From: Lysobacterales bacterium
Lineage (GTDB): Bacteria; Pseudomonadota; Gammaproteobacteria; Xanthomonadales; Rhodanobacteraceae
Assembly: GCA_014338185.1 (NCBI GenBank)
Contig: QUBV01000024.1
Coordinates: 1-38,768 of the forward strand
Direction: 5' to 3'
Length of the DNA stretch: 38,768 bases
Below the pieces are notes generated by a model. That model was not told the DNA's origin. It worked only from the letters and a program-made list of their open reading frames with translations, and did no database searches. Below are positions 17,631 through 27,436 of this stretch, piece after piece (position 1 is the stretch's first letter; each line of letters opens with the position of its first letter). The position numbers and the translations under genes were made by a program.

Positions 17631-19715
17631 GCCCGTGACCAAGGCCTCGAACGCATCGGCGGGCACCGCCGCCGAGTACAGGAAGCCCTGGAACTCGTCG
17701 CAGTCGGTGTGGCGCAGCCAATCCAGTTGCTCCTGCGTCTCCACGCCTTCTGCCACCACGCGCAGCCCGAGCGTGTGGCCGAGCGCGATGATGACTTCCG
17801 CGAGCGGGCGGGAAGGCTGCGTCGCGCTGATGAACGAGCGGTCGATCTTTAGGCTGTTCAGCGGCAGGCGCTGCAGGCAGGCGAGGTTGGAATAACCGGT
17901 ACCGAAGTCGTCGACGATGACGCCGCAACCCAGTTCGCGCAGGCCGTGCAACAGCGCCTGCGTGGTCTCGTCGTTGCCCAGCAACACCGATTCGGTGATT
18001 TCCAGCTCCAGCCCGCGCGCATCGCAGCCGCTGGCGTCGATGATCCGGCGCAGGCTGGCCAGCAGCGAGACGCTGCCGAACTGGCGCGGTGACAGGTTGA
18101 CTGCGATCGAATGCAGCACGCCCGTGCGTTGCCAGCGCTCGAGCTGGATCGTGGCCTGCTCCAGCACCTGTTCACCGAGCGCGACGATGAGGCCGGTTTC
18201 CTCGCACAGCGGAATGAACTCCCCGGGCGGGACCAGGCCGCGCTGCGGATGGTCCCAGCGCACCAGAGCCTCGGCGCCGACGATGCGGCCGCTGCCGATG
18301 TGGCAGCGCGGTTGGTAATGCAACACGAACTCGCGCCGTGCCAGCGCGCGCCGCAGCTCGATTTCCAAGCCCAAGCGGCTCTGGGCCTTGGCCAGCATCG
18401 CTTCGGAAAAGAACTCGAGCCGGTTGCGCCCGGCATCCTTGGCCCCGTACATCGCCAGGTCGGCCTGGCGCATGAGCGTGCCCAGGTCGTTGCCGTCCTT
18501 GGGGAAACGGGCCACGCCCATCGATGCGGTGACCGACAGTTCGTGATGGCCGAGCCGGACCGGTTGCGACAACGTTGCCAGCAGTCGCTGGCCAAGTTCG
18601 CGCACGGCCGCGTCGGCGCCGTCGGCGGTGGTGAAGATCAGGAACTCGTCGCCACCCAGGCGCGCGACCAGGTCGTTGCCATGCATGGCCTGCTCCAGCC
18701 GCGCCGCCATCGTGCGCAGCAACTGGTCGCCCGTGGCGTGGCCGAGCGAATCATTGATCTGCTTGAAGTTGTCGAGATCGATGAACATGAGCACCGCCGG
18801 TTGTCCGACCGGCAGCAACTGGTCGAGGCGCTGCTGGAACGCGTCATTGACGAAGTGGCGGTTGGGCAGACCGGTGAGCGAGTCGTGCATCGCGAGGAAC
18901 TGCGCGCGCGCCTCGACCTGCTTGAGGTCGCTGATGTCGACTTCGCTGCACAGCCACGCCTGCTGGCCGGTCACCGCGTCCTGGCAACGCCGCGCCGACA
19001 CGCGGTGCCAACGCATGCCATCGGCGGTGTTCACGCGTGACACCTGCAACACCGAACCTTGCTGGCGCAGGTCGGCGAGCATCTGGTCGGTCTCGGCCGG
19101 ATCGACGAAATGCTGCCACAGGCCGTTGAGGGGATTGGCCACGCTGCTGCGCGCGGCGGGATTGCGGTACAGCGCGCGCCCCGATTCGTCGAACAGCGTG
19201 ATCATGACCGGCGTGTGCAACAGCGCCTCGGCACTGCGCAGCGTCTCCGGATCGGCGTGTTGCTCACCGATCGCCTCGCACAGCATCGCGATGCGCCCAT
19301 CGGCCAGGCGCACGCCGCTGAACATCACGCGCACCGTGCGCGGCACGCCCTTCGGGTACAGGGTCCACAGTTCACTGAAACGCGCATCGTGGCGCTCGAA
19401 GTCGAGCTGGTACTGGCGCAGGCGGCGTGCCACCGATTCGGACATGTCACTGCCCATGTCCCGCGCCAGAAGCTCGTCGAGGTGCGGGGAACGCCAGACC
19501 TCCAGCGCCGCGTCATTGGCCCAGTGCACGCGCGAGTGGTCGATGTCAAAAACCCAGATCGGCGTCTGCAGGCGGGACAGCTGCTGGACCATGGCCGCAT
19601 CCAGCCGTAGCAGCGCGACCGGCTGCTGCGGATCCGTCACGGGCATGGGCGCGGGGCAGGGCGCGGTGGGCCTTGCCGATCGCTCGTCCGCCTTTGGCCC
19701 GTCGTGACGCTTCAT
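17622..19715 (-). CDS. PAS-GGDEF-EAL cyclic-di-GMP signalling protein
   Basis: The 697-residue product has two PAS-like sensor regions (about 38-160 and 165-270), a GGDEF domain (about 275-440) and an EAL domain (about 450-697). The cyclase signature LGGDEF is intact at 354-358. The upstream inhibitory-site position reads HGND instead of RxxD, so product inhibition is probably lost. The phosphodiesterase part keeps EAL (482-484), [22 protein letters not shown] and VVAEGVET, all expected in active enzymes. No signal peptide or membrane segment is seen, so it is probably cytosolic. It could make or break cyclic-di-GMP; the signal sensed is unknown. It lies 145 nt downstream of typA on the same strand. 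Confidence 0.93.
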   Translation of the reverse strand: MKRHDGPKADERSARPTAPCPAPMPVTDPQQPVALLRLDAAMVQQLSRLQTPIWVFDIDHSRVHWANDAALEVWRSPHLDELLARDMGSDMSESVARRLRQYQLDFERHDARFSELWTLYPKGVPRTVRVMFSGVRLADGRIAMLCEAIGEQHADPETLRSAEALLHTPVMITLFDESGRALYRNPAARSSVANPLNGLWQHFVDPAETDQMLADLRQQGSVLQVSRVNTADGMRWHRVSARRCQDAVTGQQAWLCSEVDISDLKQVEARAQFLAMHDSLTGLPNRHFVNDAFQQRLDQLLPVGQPAVLMFIDLDNFKQINDSLGHATGDQLLRTMAARLEQAMHGNDLVARLGGDEFLIFTTADGADAAVRELGQRLLATLSQPVRLGHHELSVTASMGVARFPKDGNDLGTLMRQADLAMYGAKDAGRNRLEFFSEAMLAKAQSRLGLEIELRRALARREFVLHYQPRCHIGSGRIVGAEALVRWDHPQRGLVPPGEFIPLCEETGLIVALGEQVLEQATIQLERWQRTGVLHSIAVNLSPRQFGSVSLLASLRRIIDASGCDARGLELEITESVLLGNDETTQALLHGLRELGCGVIVDDFGTGYSNLACLQRLPLNSLKIDRSFISATQPSRPLAEVIIALGHTLGLRVVAEGVETQEQLDWLRHTDCDEFQGFLYSAAVPADAFEALVTGPR

Positions 19716-19749
19716 CAGGGACCGCCCGTCAGTGCCCGCCTGTCAGCGT

Positions 19750-19775
19750 GCGTGGCTGCGGGATCGCAGCCGCGC
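19750..19775 (-). other. Stem-loop between typA and the GGDEF-EAL gene
   Basis: GGCTGCG (19754-19760) and CGCAGCC (19765-19771) form a perfect 7-bp stem with a 4-nt loop. It extends by three more pairs past one mismatch (GCG 19750-19752 with CGC 19773-19775). In the minus-strand transcript it lies about 85 nt after the typA stop. No U-tract follows. It may limit read-through from typA. Confidence 0.35.
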
Positions 19776-19860
19776 GACTTGCGTGTCCGTTTATCACATT
19801 TTTCAGCCACCCGCACGGACGCGGGGGGGCAGTTCTGCGCGGCATGCTTGCCGCCGCGGC

Positions 19861-21693
<1,833 letters not shown>

Positions 21694-21745
21694 GCGAATG
21701 GGCGGCGCCCGTGAAGGCCCGCCTGGATGGAAAGGGAAGCCGGCG

Positions 21746-21774
21746 ATTATACGGCCTGCGCTGCCGCGCCGCAG
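21746..21774 (-). promoter_or_regulatory. Candidate typA promoter
   Basis: On the minus strand TATAAT (plus 21746-21751) is a perfect -10 box. The -35 position with 17-nt spacing reads CTGCGG (plus 21769-21774), a poor match, so this may depend on an activator or only on the strong -10. The start would fall near 21739, 46 nt before typA. Confidence 0.5.
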
Positions 21775-21874
21775 CACGCCACGCCAACCCCCGCACACGT
21801 GCGGTTCAGTGGCGCGGGGCGCGGGTTGCGCTGGCGAGCCGTGGCCGGCACCCGGGTCGCACAGGTGGCTCGGG

Positions 21875-21880
21875 TATCAT
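21875..21880 (+). promoter_or_regulatory. Candidate -10 box of the cyclophilin gene
   Basis: TATCAT (5 of 6) lies 30 nt before ATG 21911 in the 217-nt gap divergent from typA. No convincing -35 box is seen at 16-18 nt spacing. The remainder of the gap holds no gene I can support. Confidence 0.35.
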
Positions 21881-21910
21881 GCGTGTTCTTTACCTGCGGG
21901 AATCCCCACC

Positions 21911-22438
21911 ATGAGCAACGACCTGATCGCCAACATCCAGACCTCGAAGGGCCTGATCCGCGTGCGCCTGCATGCGCAGCAGACGCCGGTCACGGTCGCC
22001 AGCTTCGTCAATCTCGCGCGCCGCGGCTACTACGACGGGCTCAATTTCCATCGCGTGATCCCCGACTTCATGATCCAGGGGGGCTGCCCGCACGGCAGCG
22101 GCACCGGCGGGCCCGGCTACAAGTTCGAAGACGAGACCCGGCCCGACCTCAAGCACGATCGTGGCGGTGTGCTGTCGATGGCCAACGCGGGGCCGCGCAC
22201 CAACGGCAGCCAGTTCTTCATCACCCACGTGGCCACGCCGTGGCTCGACGGCAAGCACACCGTGTTTGGCGCGGTGGTCGACGCGAGCGACAAGGCCGTG
22301 GTGGACCAGATCCGTGGCGGCGACACCATCGAGTCGATCCGCATCGACGGCGATGCCGATGCGCTGCTGGCGGCGCAGCAGCCGCGTGTGGAGCAATGGA
22401 ATGCCGCGCTCGACGCGGCCGGTTTCAAGGCCCGCTGA
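21911..22438 (+). CDS. Peptidyl-prolyl cis-trans isomerase, cyclophilin type
   Basis: The enzyme speeds cis-trans isomerisation of proline peptide bonds during folding. The 175-residue product has the single cyclophilin domain: [13 protein letters not shown] with catalytic Arg48, the loop [32 protein letters not shown] and HTVFGAVV. There is no signal peptide, so it is probably cytosolic like E. coli PpiB rather than periplasmic PpiA. It is divergent from typA and converges on the small membrane protein gene. Confidence 0.95.
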   Translation: MSNDLIANIQTSKGLIRVRLHAQQTPVTVASFVNLARRGYYDGLNFHRVIPDFMIQGGCPHGSGTGGPGYKFEDETRPDLKHDRGGVLSMANAGPRTNGSQFFITHVATPWLDGKHTVFGAVVDASDKAVVDQIRGGDTIESIRIDGDADALLAAQQPRVEQWNAALDAAGFKAR

Positions 22439-22448
22439 GGCGGCCGAT

Positions 22449-22476
22449 GCGGCGCTGCGCAGACGCGCAGCGCCGC
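22449..22476. terminator. Perfect 12-bp hairpin between convergent genes
   Basis: GCGGCGCTGCGC (22449-22460), loop AGAC, and GCGCAGCGCCGC (22465-22476) are exact reverse complements. It lies in the 44-nt gap between the cyclophilin gene and the minus-strand small membrane protein gene. There is no T-run on either side. The position suggests a bidirectional transcript end; whether it terminates alone is untested. Confidence 0.5.
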
Positions 22477-22482
22477 CATCGA

Positions 22483-22743
22483 TCACGCGCGTCGCTGCAC
22501 CATGCGGTACACCGCCAGCAGGATCAGCGCACCGATCACGCCGCCGATGAAGCCCGATGGCTGGATCTGGCCGCCCACCGGGTTGCCACCGAACACCAGG
22601 CCGCTGAGAAAGCCGCCCACGAACATGCCGGCGACGCCGAGCAGTGCGGTGATGATGAAGCCGCCCGGGTCCTTGCCCGGCATGAGGAACTTGGCGACAA
22701 GGCCGACCACGAGGCCGACCAGGAACATCCATAACCAGGACAT
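22483..22743 (-). CDS. GlsB/YeaQ/YmgE family small membrane protein
   Basis: The 86-residue product, MSWLWMFLVGLVVGLVAKFL onward, has three predicted membrane helices rich in glycine. The pattern KFLMPGKDPGGFIITALLGV and GGFIGGVIGALI-like final helix (PSGFIGGVIGALILLAVYRM) is the transglycosylase-associated/GlsB family, often stress-induced in proteobacteria. Its molecular role is not established. The ribosome binding site is GGAGG at plus 22750-22753 read on the minus strand (context TGTGGAGGTTGC). It lies downstream of the TetR gene on the same strand after 70 nt. Confidence 0.9.
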   Translation of the reverse strand: MSWLWMFLVGLVVGLVAKFLMPGKDPGGFIITALLGVAGMFVGGFLSGLVFGGNPVGGQIQPSGFIGGVIGALILLAVYRMVQRRA

Positions 22744-22813
22744 GCAACCTCCACAGGCGTGGGTGAAGTCGCGACTGTAGCGCCGCCGATGATGCGCCGG
22801 TTGTGACGATTGG

Positions 22814-23434
22814 TCACGTGTGGCGCAGGCCGCGCAGGAAGATCCACGCGGCCTCCTGCACCAGCGCGTCGGCATCGAGTGGCGCATCCAGGTGGGCGTC
22901 GAGCCGCTGGTCGAGGACCAGGCGTGCGACACCGTGCGCGAAGGCCCACGCCGCAAGGGTCTGGTGCGTGGCCGGCGCCGGCACGCCGAGCGCCTCCACC
23001 GTGGCGCGCAAGTTGGCGAGCACGAGGCGCGAGGCATCGAGCAGGGCCGGGTGCTGGGTCTTGTCCAGCGTATTGCCGAACATGAGCCGCCACAGCTGCG
23101 GCTGTTCGCGTGCGAAGTCCACATAGCTGCGTGCCATCTCCACCAGACGCCGCTCCGGAGTGGTTGCGGCCGGCAACCCCGCAAAACGCGCCGCCAGCTG
23201 TTCGAAGCCGATCGCCGCCAGATCGGCCAGCAGGGCCTCGCGGTTGGCATAGTGGCGGTAGGGCGCGGCATGCGAGACACTCGCGCGGCGCGCGATCTCG
23301 CGCATGCCCACCGCATCGCTGCCGCCGCCGGCCAGCAGTTCGGCCGCGGCGGCGAGCAGCGCCTGGCGCAGTTCGCCGTGGTGGTAGCTGCCGGCATTGC
23401 GGTGGCGCGGGCGCGAGCGGAAGTCCATGGGCAT
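22814..23434 (-). CDS. TetR/AcrR family transcriptional regulator (WHG-type C-terminus)
   Basis: The 206-residue product has an N-terminal TetR DNA-binding domain; the helix-turn-helix is MREIARRASVSHAAPYRHYA (about 44-63). The C-terminal half, with SYVDFAREQPQLWRLMFG, resembles the TetR_C WHG class. It is divergent from the aldehyde dehydrogenase gene over a 72-bp gap that contains a palindromic operator, so it probably represses both. The ligand is unknown; an aldehyde or aromatic substrate of the neighbour is a reasonable guess. ATG 23434 and ATG 23428 are both possible; a -10 box ending at 23435 would make 23428 the start of a leaderless mRNA. Confidence 0.93.
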   Translation of the reverse strand: MPMDFRSRPRHRNAGSYHHGELRQALLAAAAELLAGGGSDAVGMREIARRASVSHAAPYRHYANREALLADLAAIGFEQLAARFAGLPAATTPERRLVEMARSYVDFAREQPQLWRLMFGNTLDKTQHPALLDASRLVLANLRATVEALGVPAPATHQTLAAWAFAHGVARLVLDQRLDAHLDAPLDADALVQEAAWIFLRGLRHT

Positions 23435-23464
23435 AGCCTAGCCGGATGATGTTGACAGCGTCAA
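23435..23464 (-). promoter_or_regulatory. Candidate tetR promoter
   Basis: On the minus strand TTGACG (plus 23459-23464) is followed after 18 nt by TAGGCT (plus 23435-23440). Its -35 box is one arm of the operator palindrome. Transcription would begin about at ATG 23428. Confidence 0.5.
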
Positions 23465-23467
23465 CAT
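23449..23467. promoter_or_regulatory. Palindromic TetR operator
   Basis: ATGTTGAC (23449-23456) and GTCAACAT (23460-23467) are exact inverted repeats around a 3-nt AGC spacer. This size and symmetry is typical for a TetR dimer. The palindrome contains the -35 boxes of both divergent promoters, so binding should block both genes at once. Confidence 0.8.
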
Positions 23468-23480
23468 TGCGCGGTAGGGT
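23452..23480 (+). promoter_or_regulatory. Candidate aldehyde dehydrogenase promoter
   Basis: TTGACA (23452-23457), a perfect -35 box, lies 17 nt before TAGGGT (23475-23480), which keeps the three key -10 bases T, A and final T. The -35 sits inside the operator. Confidence 0.6.
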
Positions 23481-23506
23481 GACGCGCGTCTACCGGGAGT
23501 ATCGCC

Positions 23507-24955
23507 GTGGCCGCAGCCGTTCCACTCCAGGACGCATCGATCACGCTCGCAGCGCCGGACCTGCCGGCACTGCTGCGTGCCCAGCAGCAGGCCTTCGCGC
23601 AGGACATGTGTCCGTCGCGGGAACTGCGGCTCGACCGCCTGGCGCGGCTGGAGCGCCTGCTCGATGCCGATGCCGAACGCGAGTTCGCGGCCTGCATCGC
23701 GCAGGATTTCGGCTGCCGCTCACGGGTCGAGACGGTGCTGGCGGAGGCGATCTTCACGCGCAGCGCACTGCGGCACGCGCGTTCGCACCTGCGGCGCTGG
23801 ATGAAGCCACGGCGCGTGCCAACCTCGCCGATCTACTGGCCCGGCCGCTCGCGCCTGTACCGCCAGCCGCTGGGCGTGATTGGCATCATCAGCCCGTGGA
23901 ACTACCCGTTGCAGCTGGCACTGGCGCCACTGGTGGGCGTGCTCGCCGCGGGCAACCGCGCGCTGCTCAAGCCGTCCGAGCTCACGCCACGTTTCTCGCA
24001 GGCGCTGGCACAGCGCATCGCGGCGCAGTTTGGTGCCGACGAAATCGCGGTGGTGATCGGGGATGCCGAAGTCGGCAAGGCGTTTGCGGCCTTGCCATTC
24101 GACCATCTCGTATTCACCGGTTCGACTGCGGTGGGGCGCAGCGTCGCGCAGGCGGCCGCGAACAACCTCACCCCGGTCACGCTCGAACTGGGCGGCAAGT
24201 CGCCCGCGCTCATCGACGCCTCCGCCGACCTTGCCAGGGTCGCGCCGCGCATCGCCTTCGGCAAGCTGCTCAATGCGGGCCAGACCTGCATCGCGCCCGA
24301 CTACGTGCTGGTGCCGCGCGCGCTGCGCGCGGACCTGGTCGACCACCTGCGCAGGGCGGTGGCACGCCTGTATCCGACCATCCACGACAATCCCGACTAC
24401 ACCAGCATCATCAGCGAGCGGCACTGGCAGCGCCTGCGGGATCTGCTCGCCGATGCGCGCGCGCGTGGCGCGCAGGTGATCGAGCTGGCGCCAGCGGGCG
24501 AGGCGGCGGGCACGCGCAAGCTCGCGCCGACGCTGTTGCTCGATGTCGACGACTCGATGCGGGTGATGCAGGAGGAGATCTTCGGCCCGCTGCTGCCGAT
24601 CGTCGCGGTCGACAGCGAGCGCGATGCACTGGACTACGTCAACGCGCGCGAGCGGCCGCTGGCGCTGTATTGGTTCGGCAGCGATCGCGCGGCGCGCGAG
24701 CGCGTGCTCACCGGCACCATCGCCGGCGGCGTGACCATCAACGACACCTTGCTGCACATCGCCCAGGAGAGCCTGCCCTTCGGGGGCGTGGGGCCGTCGG
24801 GACAGGGGCACTACCATGGTGAGTTCGGCTTTCGCCAGTTCTCCAAGGAAAAGCCCGTGTTCATCCAGTCGCGCTGGTCGGGCGTGAGTCTGCTGTACCC
24901 GCCGTATCGGCCCTTCACCGAGAAGATGCTCAAGCTGCTGGCGCGGATTTCATAA
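23507..24955 (+). CDS. Aldehyde dehydrogenase, coniferyl aldehyde dehydrogenase-like
   Basis: The enzyme family oxidises aldehydes to acids with NAD(P). The 482-residue product has the full ALDH fold: GVIGIISPWNYPLQ (cofactor site), FTGSTAVGRSVAQAA, ELGGKSPALI with Glu227, and NAGQTCIAPDY with catalytic Cys261. The C-terminal LPFGGVGPSGQGHYHGEFGF and the membrane-proximal tail FTEKMLKLLARIS match the group annotated as coniferyl aldehyde or fatty aldehyde dehydrogenases. Start is GTG 23507 with GGGAG at 23495-23499. Substrate cannot be fixed from sequence. It is controlled with the adjacent TetR through the shared operator. Confidence 0.93.
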   Translation: MAAAVPLQDASITLAAPDLPALLRAQQQAFAQDMCPSRELRLDRLARLERLLDADAEREFAACIAQDFGCRSRVETVLAEAIFTRSALRHARSHLRRWMKPRRVPTSPIYWPGRSRLYRQPLGVIGIISPWNYPLQLALAPLVGVLAAGNRALLKPSELTPRFSQALAQRIAAQFGADEIAVVIGDAEVGKAFAALPFDHLVFTGSTAVGRSVAQAAANNLTPVTLELGGKSPALIDASADLARVAPRIAFGKLLNAGQTCIAPDYVLVPRALRADLVDHLRRAVARLYPTIHDNPDYTSIISERHWQRLRDLLADARARGAQVIELAPAGEAAGTRKLAPTLLLDVDDSMRVMQEEIFGPLLPIVAVDSERDALDYVNARERPLALYWFGSDRAARERVLTGTIAGGVTINDTLLHIAQESLPFGGVGPSGQGHYHGEFGFRQFSKEKPVFIQSRWSGVSLLYPPYRPFTEKMLKLLARIS

Positions 24956-24984
24956 GGCGCGGCCGCAGTCGCGCGTGGCGTGCG

Positions 24985-24993
24985 TGCTAGAAT
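24985..24993 (+). promoter_or_regulatory. Candidate extended -10 promoter of the aminotransferase
   Basis: TGCTAGAAT combines a TGn extension with TAGAAT (5 of 6). The -35 region at 17 nt (GCAGTC) is poor, as tolerated in extended -10 promoters. The start would fall near 25000, giving a 39-nt leader. Confidence 0.5.
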
Positions 24994-25038
24994 TGGCGGC
25001 TGCACAGCGCAGTATTTCCGTCATCGAGCAGGTTCGTC

Positions 25039-26238
25039 ATGCCCAAGCTTGCCGCGCGCATGGGGCGCGCCAAACCCAGTGCGATCATGGCAGTGGCCGA
25101 GAAGGCCAAGGCGCTCAAGGCCGCCGGTCGCGACATCATCAGTTTCTCGATCGGGGTGCCCAACTTCCTGCCGGGTGAGCACGTCTACGCGGCGGCGCGC
25201 GAGGCGCTGGCCAAGGACAGCGGCCAGTACGGCTCCAACCGTGGTGCCGACGTGCTGCTGGATGCGTTCATCAAGCACCTGCACGGCAGTGGCCTGGACG
25301 GTTACACGCGCAAGCACGTGGCGGTGGGCATCGGTGCCAAGCATGTGCTGTACAACCTGGCCGAGGCCCTGCTCGATCCGGGCGACACGATCGCGTTCGC
25401 GGTGCCGTACTGGACCACCTATGTCGACCTGGCCGAGATCGTCGACGCGAAGATGCGCCTGATGCCGTGCCCGGCCAGCCAGGACTACAAGCTCACGCCG
25501 GCCCAGCTCGATGCCGCGCTCGCGGGCGTGAAGGTGTTCCTGTTCAACAATCCGTGCAACCCGACCGGCATGGTGTACACGCGCGAGGAGATCGCCGCGC
25601 TCGCCGAGGTGCTGGTCAGGCACCCGGACGTATGGATCATCTGCGACGACATCTACAACCGCATGGTGTTCGACGGCGTCGGTTACCACAATTTCGTCAA
25701 CGCGCGACCCGAGCTGCGCGAGCGCACGATCCAGGTCGACTCGCTGTCCAAGACCTACGGCATGCCGGGCTGGCGCGCCGGGTTCATCGCGGCGCCCGAG
25801 TCGGTGGCGCAGGCCTTCACCACGCTCAACTCCAACCACATCACCAACCTGCCCGAGATCGTCACCGCGGCCGCGGTGGCGGCGCTGGACGGCCCGCAGG
25901 ACGTGCCAACCCACAAGTGCGCCGACTTCCAGGCCCGCCGTGACCAGGTGGTGGCGGCGCTGCGTGCGATCCCGGGCGTGCATTGCCCGATGCCGCAGGG
26001 CGCGTTCTACGTGTTCCCCGACGTATCATGCGCATTCGGCAAGAGCCATGGCGGCAAGCGCATCGACAGCGACGTCGACTTCTGCAACCTGCTGCTCGAC
26101 GCCAAGGGCGTGGCCTGCGTGCCGGGTTCCGCGTTCGGTGACCCCAACGCCCTGCGCATTTCCTACACCTGCCCGGCCGCGCAGTTGCAGCCCGGCATGC
26201 AGCGCATTGGCGAGTTCTTCGCCGAGCTGACCCACTGA
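25039..26238 (+). CDS. Class I pyridoxal-phosphate aminotransferase (aspartate aminotransferase-like)
   Basis: Family members move amino groups between amino acids and 2-oxo acids. The 399-residue product begins MPKLAARMGRAKPSAIMAVA and has the glycine-rich GIGAKHVLYNLAEALL, the NNPCNPTG motif with the ring-contacting Asn, CDDIYNRMVF with the ring-nitrogen Asp, and the PLP lysine Lys238 in SLSKTYGMPGWRAGF. The C-terminal Arg in NALRISYTC would bind the substrate carboxylate. Aspartate is the most likely donor by overall resemblance, but prephenate or aromatic specificity cannot be excluded. A 15-bp hairpin follows its stop. Confidence 0.93.
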   Translation: MPKLAARMGRAKPSAIMAVAEKAKALKAAGRDIISFSIGVPNFLPGEHVYAAAREALAKDSGQYGSNRGADVLLDAFIKHLHGSGLDGYTRKHVAVGIGAKHVLYNLAEALLDPGDTIAFAVPYWTTYVDLAEIVDAKMRLMPCPASQDYKLTPAQLDAALAGVKVFLFNNPCNPTGMVYTREEIAALAEVLVRHPDVWIICDDIYNRMVFDGVGYHNFVNARPELRERTIQVDSLSKTYGMPGWRAGFIAAPESVAQAFTTLNSNHITNLPEIVTAAAVAALDGPQDVPTHKCADFQARRDQVVAALRAIPGVHCPMPQGAFYVFPDVSCAFGKSHGGKRIDSDVDFCNLLLDAKGVACVPGSAFGDPNALRISYTCPAAQLQPGMQRIGEFFAELTH

Positions 26239-26247
26239 GCGGTGTCG

Positions 26248-26283
26248 CGCAGGCGTCGCGATCGCGGTGATCGCGCGCCTGCG
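26248..26283 (+). terminator. Long hairpin after the aminotransferase
   Basis: CGCAGGCG (26248-26255) pairs with CGCCTGCG (26276-26283), and CGCGATC (26257-26263) with GATCGCG (26269-26275), with one bulged T and a 5-nt loop. It begins 10 nt after the stop codon. There is no U-tract. It may protect or end the upstream mRNA before mdh. Confidence 0.5.
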
Positions 26284-26330
26284 GGTCGGCGCCGTCCACC
26301 GTTCCATCCATTTGCTGTCGAGGGTTTCCG

Positions 26331-27317
26331 ATGAAAGCTCCAGTCCGTGTCGCAGTCACCGGCGCCGCCGGCCATATTGGCTACGCCCTGCTGTTCCGTA
26401 TCGCTGCCGGCGACATGCTCGGTCCCGACCAGCCCGTGATCCTGCACCTGCTGGAGATCACCCCGGCCCTGCCTGCGCTGCAGGGCGTGGTGATGGAGCT
26501 CAACGACTGCGCGTTCCCGACCCTGGCTGGCGTGGTGGCGACCGATGACGCCAACGTCGCATTCAAGGATGTCGACTATGCGCTGCTGGTCGGCGCGCGC
26601 CCGCGCGGACCGGGCATGGAGCGCAAGGATCTGCTCGAGGCCAACGGCGCGATCTTTGGCCCGCAGGGCCAGGCGCTCAATGCCCACGCCAGCCGCGGCG
26701 TGCGTGTGCTCGTGGTCGGCAACCCCGCCAATACCAACGCGCTGATCGCGCAGCGCAACGCACCTGACCTGGATCCACGCCAGTTCACCGCGATGGTGCG
26801 CCTGGACCACAATCGTGCGCTGAGCCAGCTTGCCGAGAAGACCGGCACCCACACCACCCAGGTCAAGCGCGTGACGATCTGGGGCAACCACAGCTCGACC
26901 CAGTACCCGGACATCCATCACGCGACCATCGACGGCAAGCCAGCGCTCGAGTGCGTGGACGCGGACTGGTATCGCGACAGCTTCATCCCGACCGTGCAGC
27001 AGCGCGGCGCCGCGATCATCAAGGCGCGTGGCGCCTCCAGCGCAGCCTCGGCCGCAGCCGCCGCGATCGACCACATGCGCACCTGGGCCCTGGGCACGGC
27101 GCCCGGTGACTGGGTGTCGATGGCGGTGCCATCCGACGGCAGCTACGGCATCGCCCCCGGGGTGATCTACGGCTATCCGGTGAGCGTGCGCGATGGCGTG
27201 TACTCGATCGTGCAGGGGCTTGAAATCAATGCGTTTTCGCGTGAGCGCATGGATGCGACCGACAAGGAACTGCGGGAAGAGCGCGCGGGCGTGGAAGCCC
27301 TGTTGGGCAATCACTGA
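26331..27317 (+). CDS. mdh: Malate dehydrogenase
   Basis: The enzyme oxidises malate to oxaloacetate with NAD in the TCA cycle. The 328-residue product has the Rossmann motif [19 protein letters not shown], the substrate arginine loop [41 protein letters not shown] and the catalytic His187 in [12 protein letters not shown]. It belongs to the LDH-like (cytosolic/type 2) malate dehydrogenase group rather than the shorter E. coli type. The upstream neighbour aminotransferase would use its oxaloacetate if it is an aspartate enzyme, a plausible but unproven link. Confidence 0.96.
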   Translation: MKAPVRVAVTGAAGHIGYALLFRIAAGDMLGPDQPVILHLLEITPALPALQGVVMELNDCAFPTLAGVVATDDANVAFKDVDYALLVGARPRGPGMERKDLLEANGAIFGPQGQALNAHASRGVRVLVVGNPANTNALIAQRNAPDLDPRQFTAMVRLDHNRALSQLAEKTGTHTTQVKRVTIWGNHSSTQYPDIHHATIDGKPALECVDADWYRDSFIPTVQQRGAAIIKARGASSAASAAAAAIDHMRTWALGTAPGDWVSMAVPSDGSYGIAPGVIYGYPVSVRDGVYSIVQGLEINAFSRERMDATDKELREERAGVEALLGNH

Positions 27318-27370
27318 GGCAGCACCGCCGCGGACGCGCCGGCCAGACGCCGGTGCGGACGGGGCAAGGC

Positions 27371-27386
27371 CGGGCCGGGTGGCCCG
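27371..27386 (+). other. Stem-loop after mdh
   Basis: CGGGCC (27371-27376), loop GGGT, GGCCCG (27381-27386). It lies 53 nt after the mdh stop in a GC-rich 119-nt gap with no gene. No U-tract follows. Weak evidence for a transcript end. Confidence 0.3.
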
Positions 27387-27436
27387 CGGGACGCGCAAGC
27401 CGCGGCCAAATGGCGTAGGCTGCACGCTTGGTGCTG

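Noticed and set aside
22510-23397. 304-codon minus-strand frame spanning the small membrane protein and the TetR gene
   Set aside because: Its first 200 codons are out of frame with the clear TetR regulator; only the last 86 codons, from ATG 22743, are a real gene.
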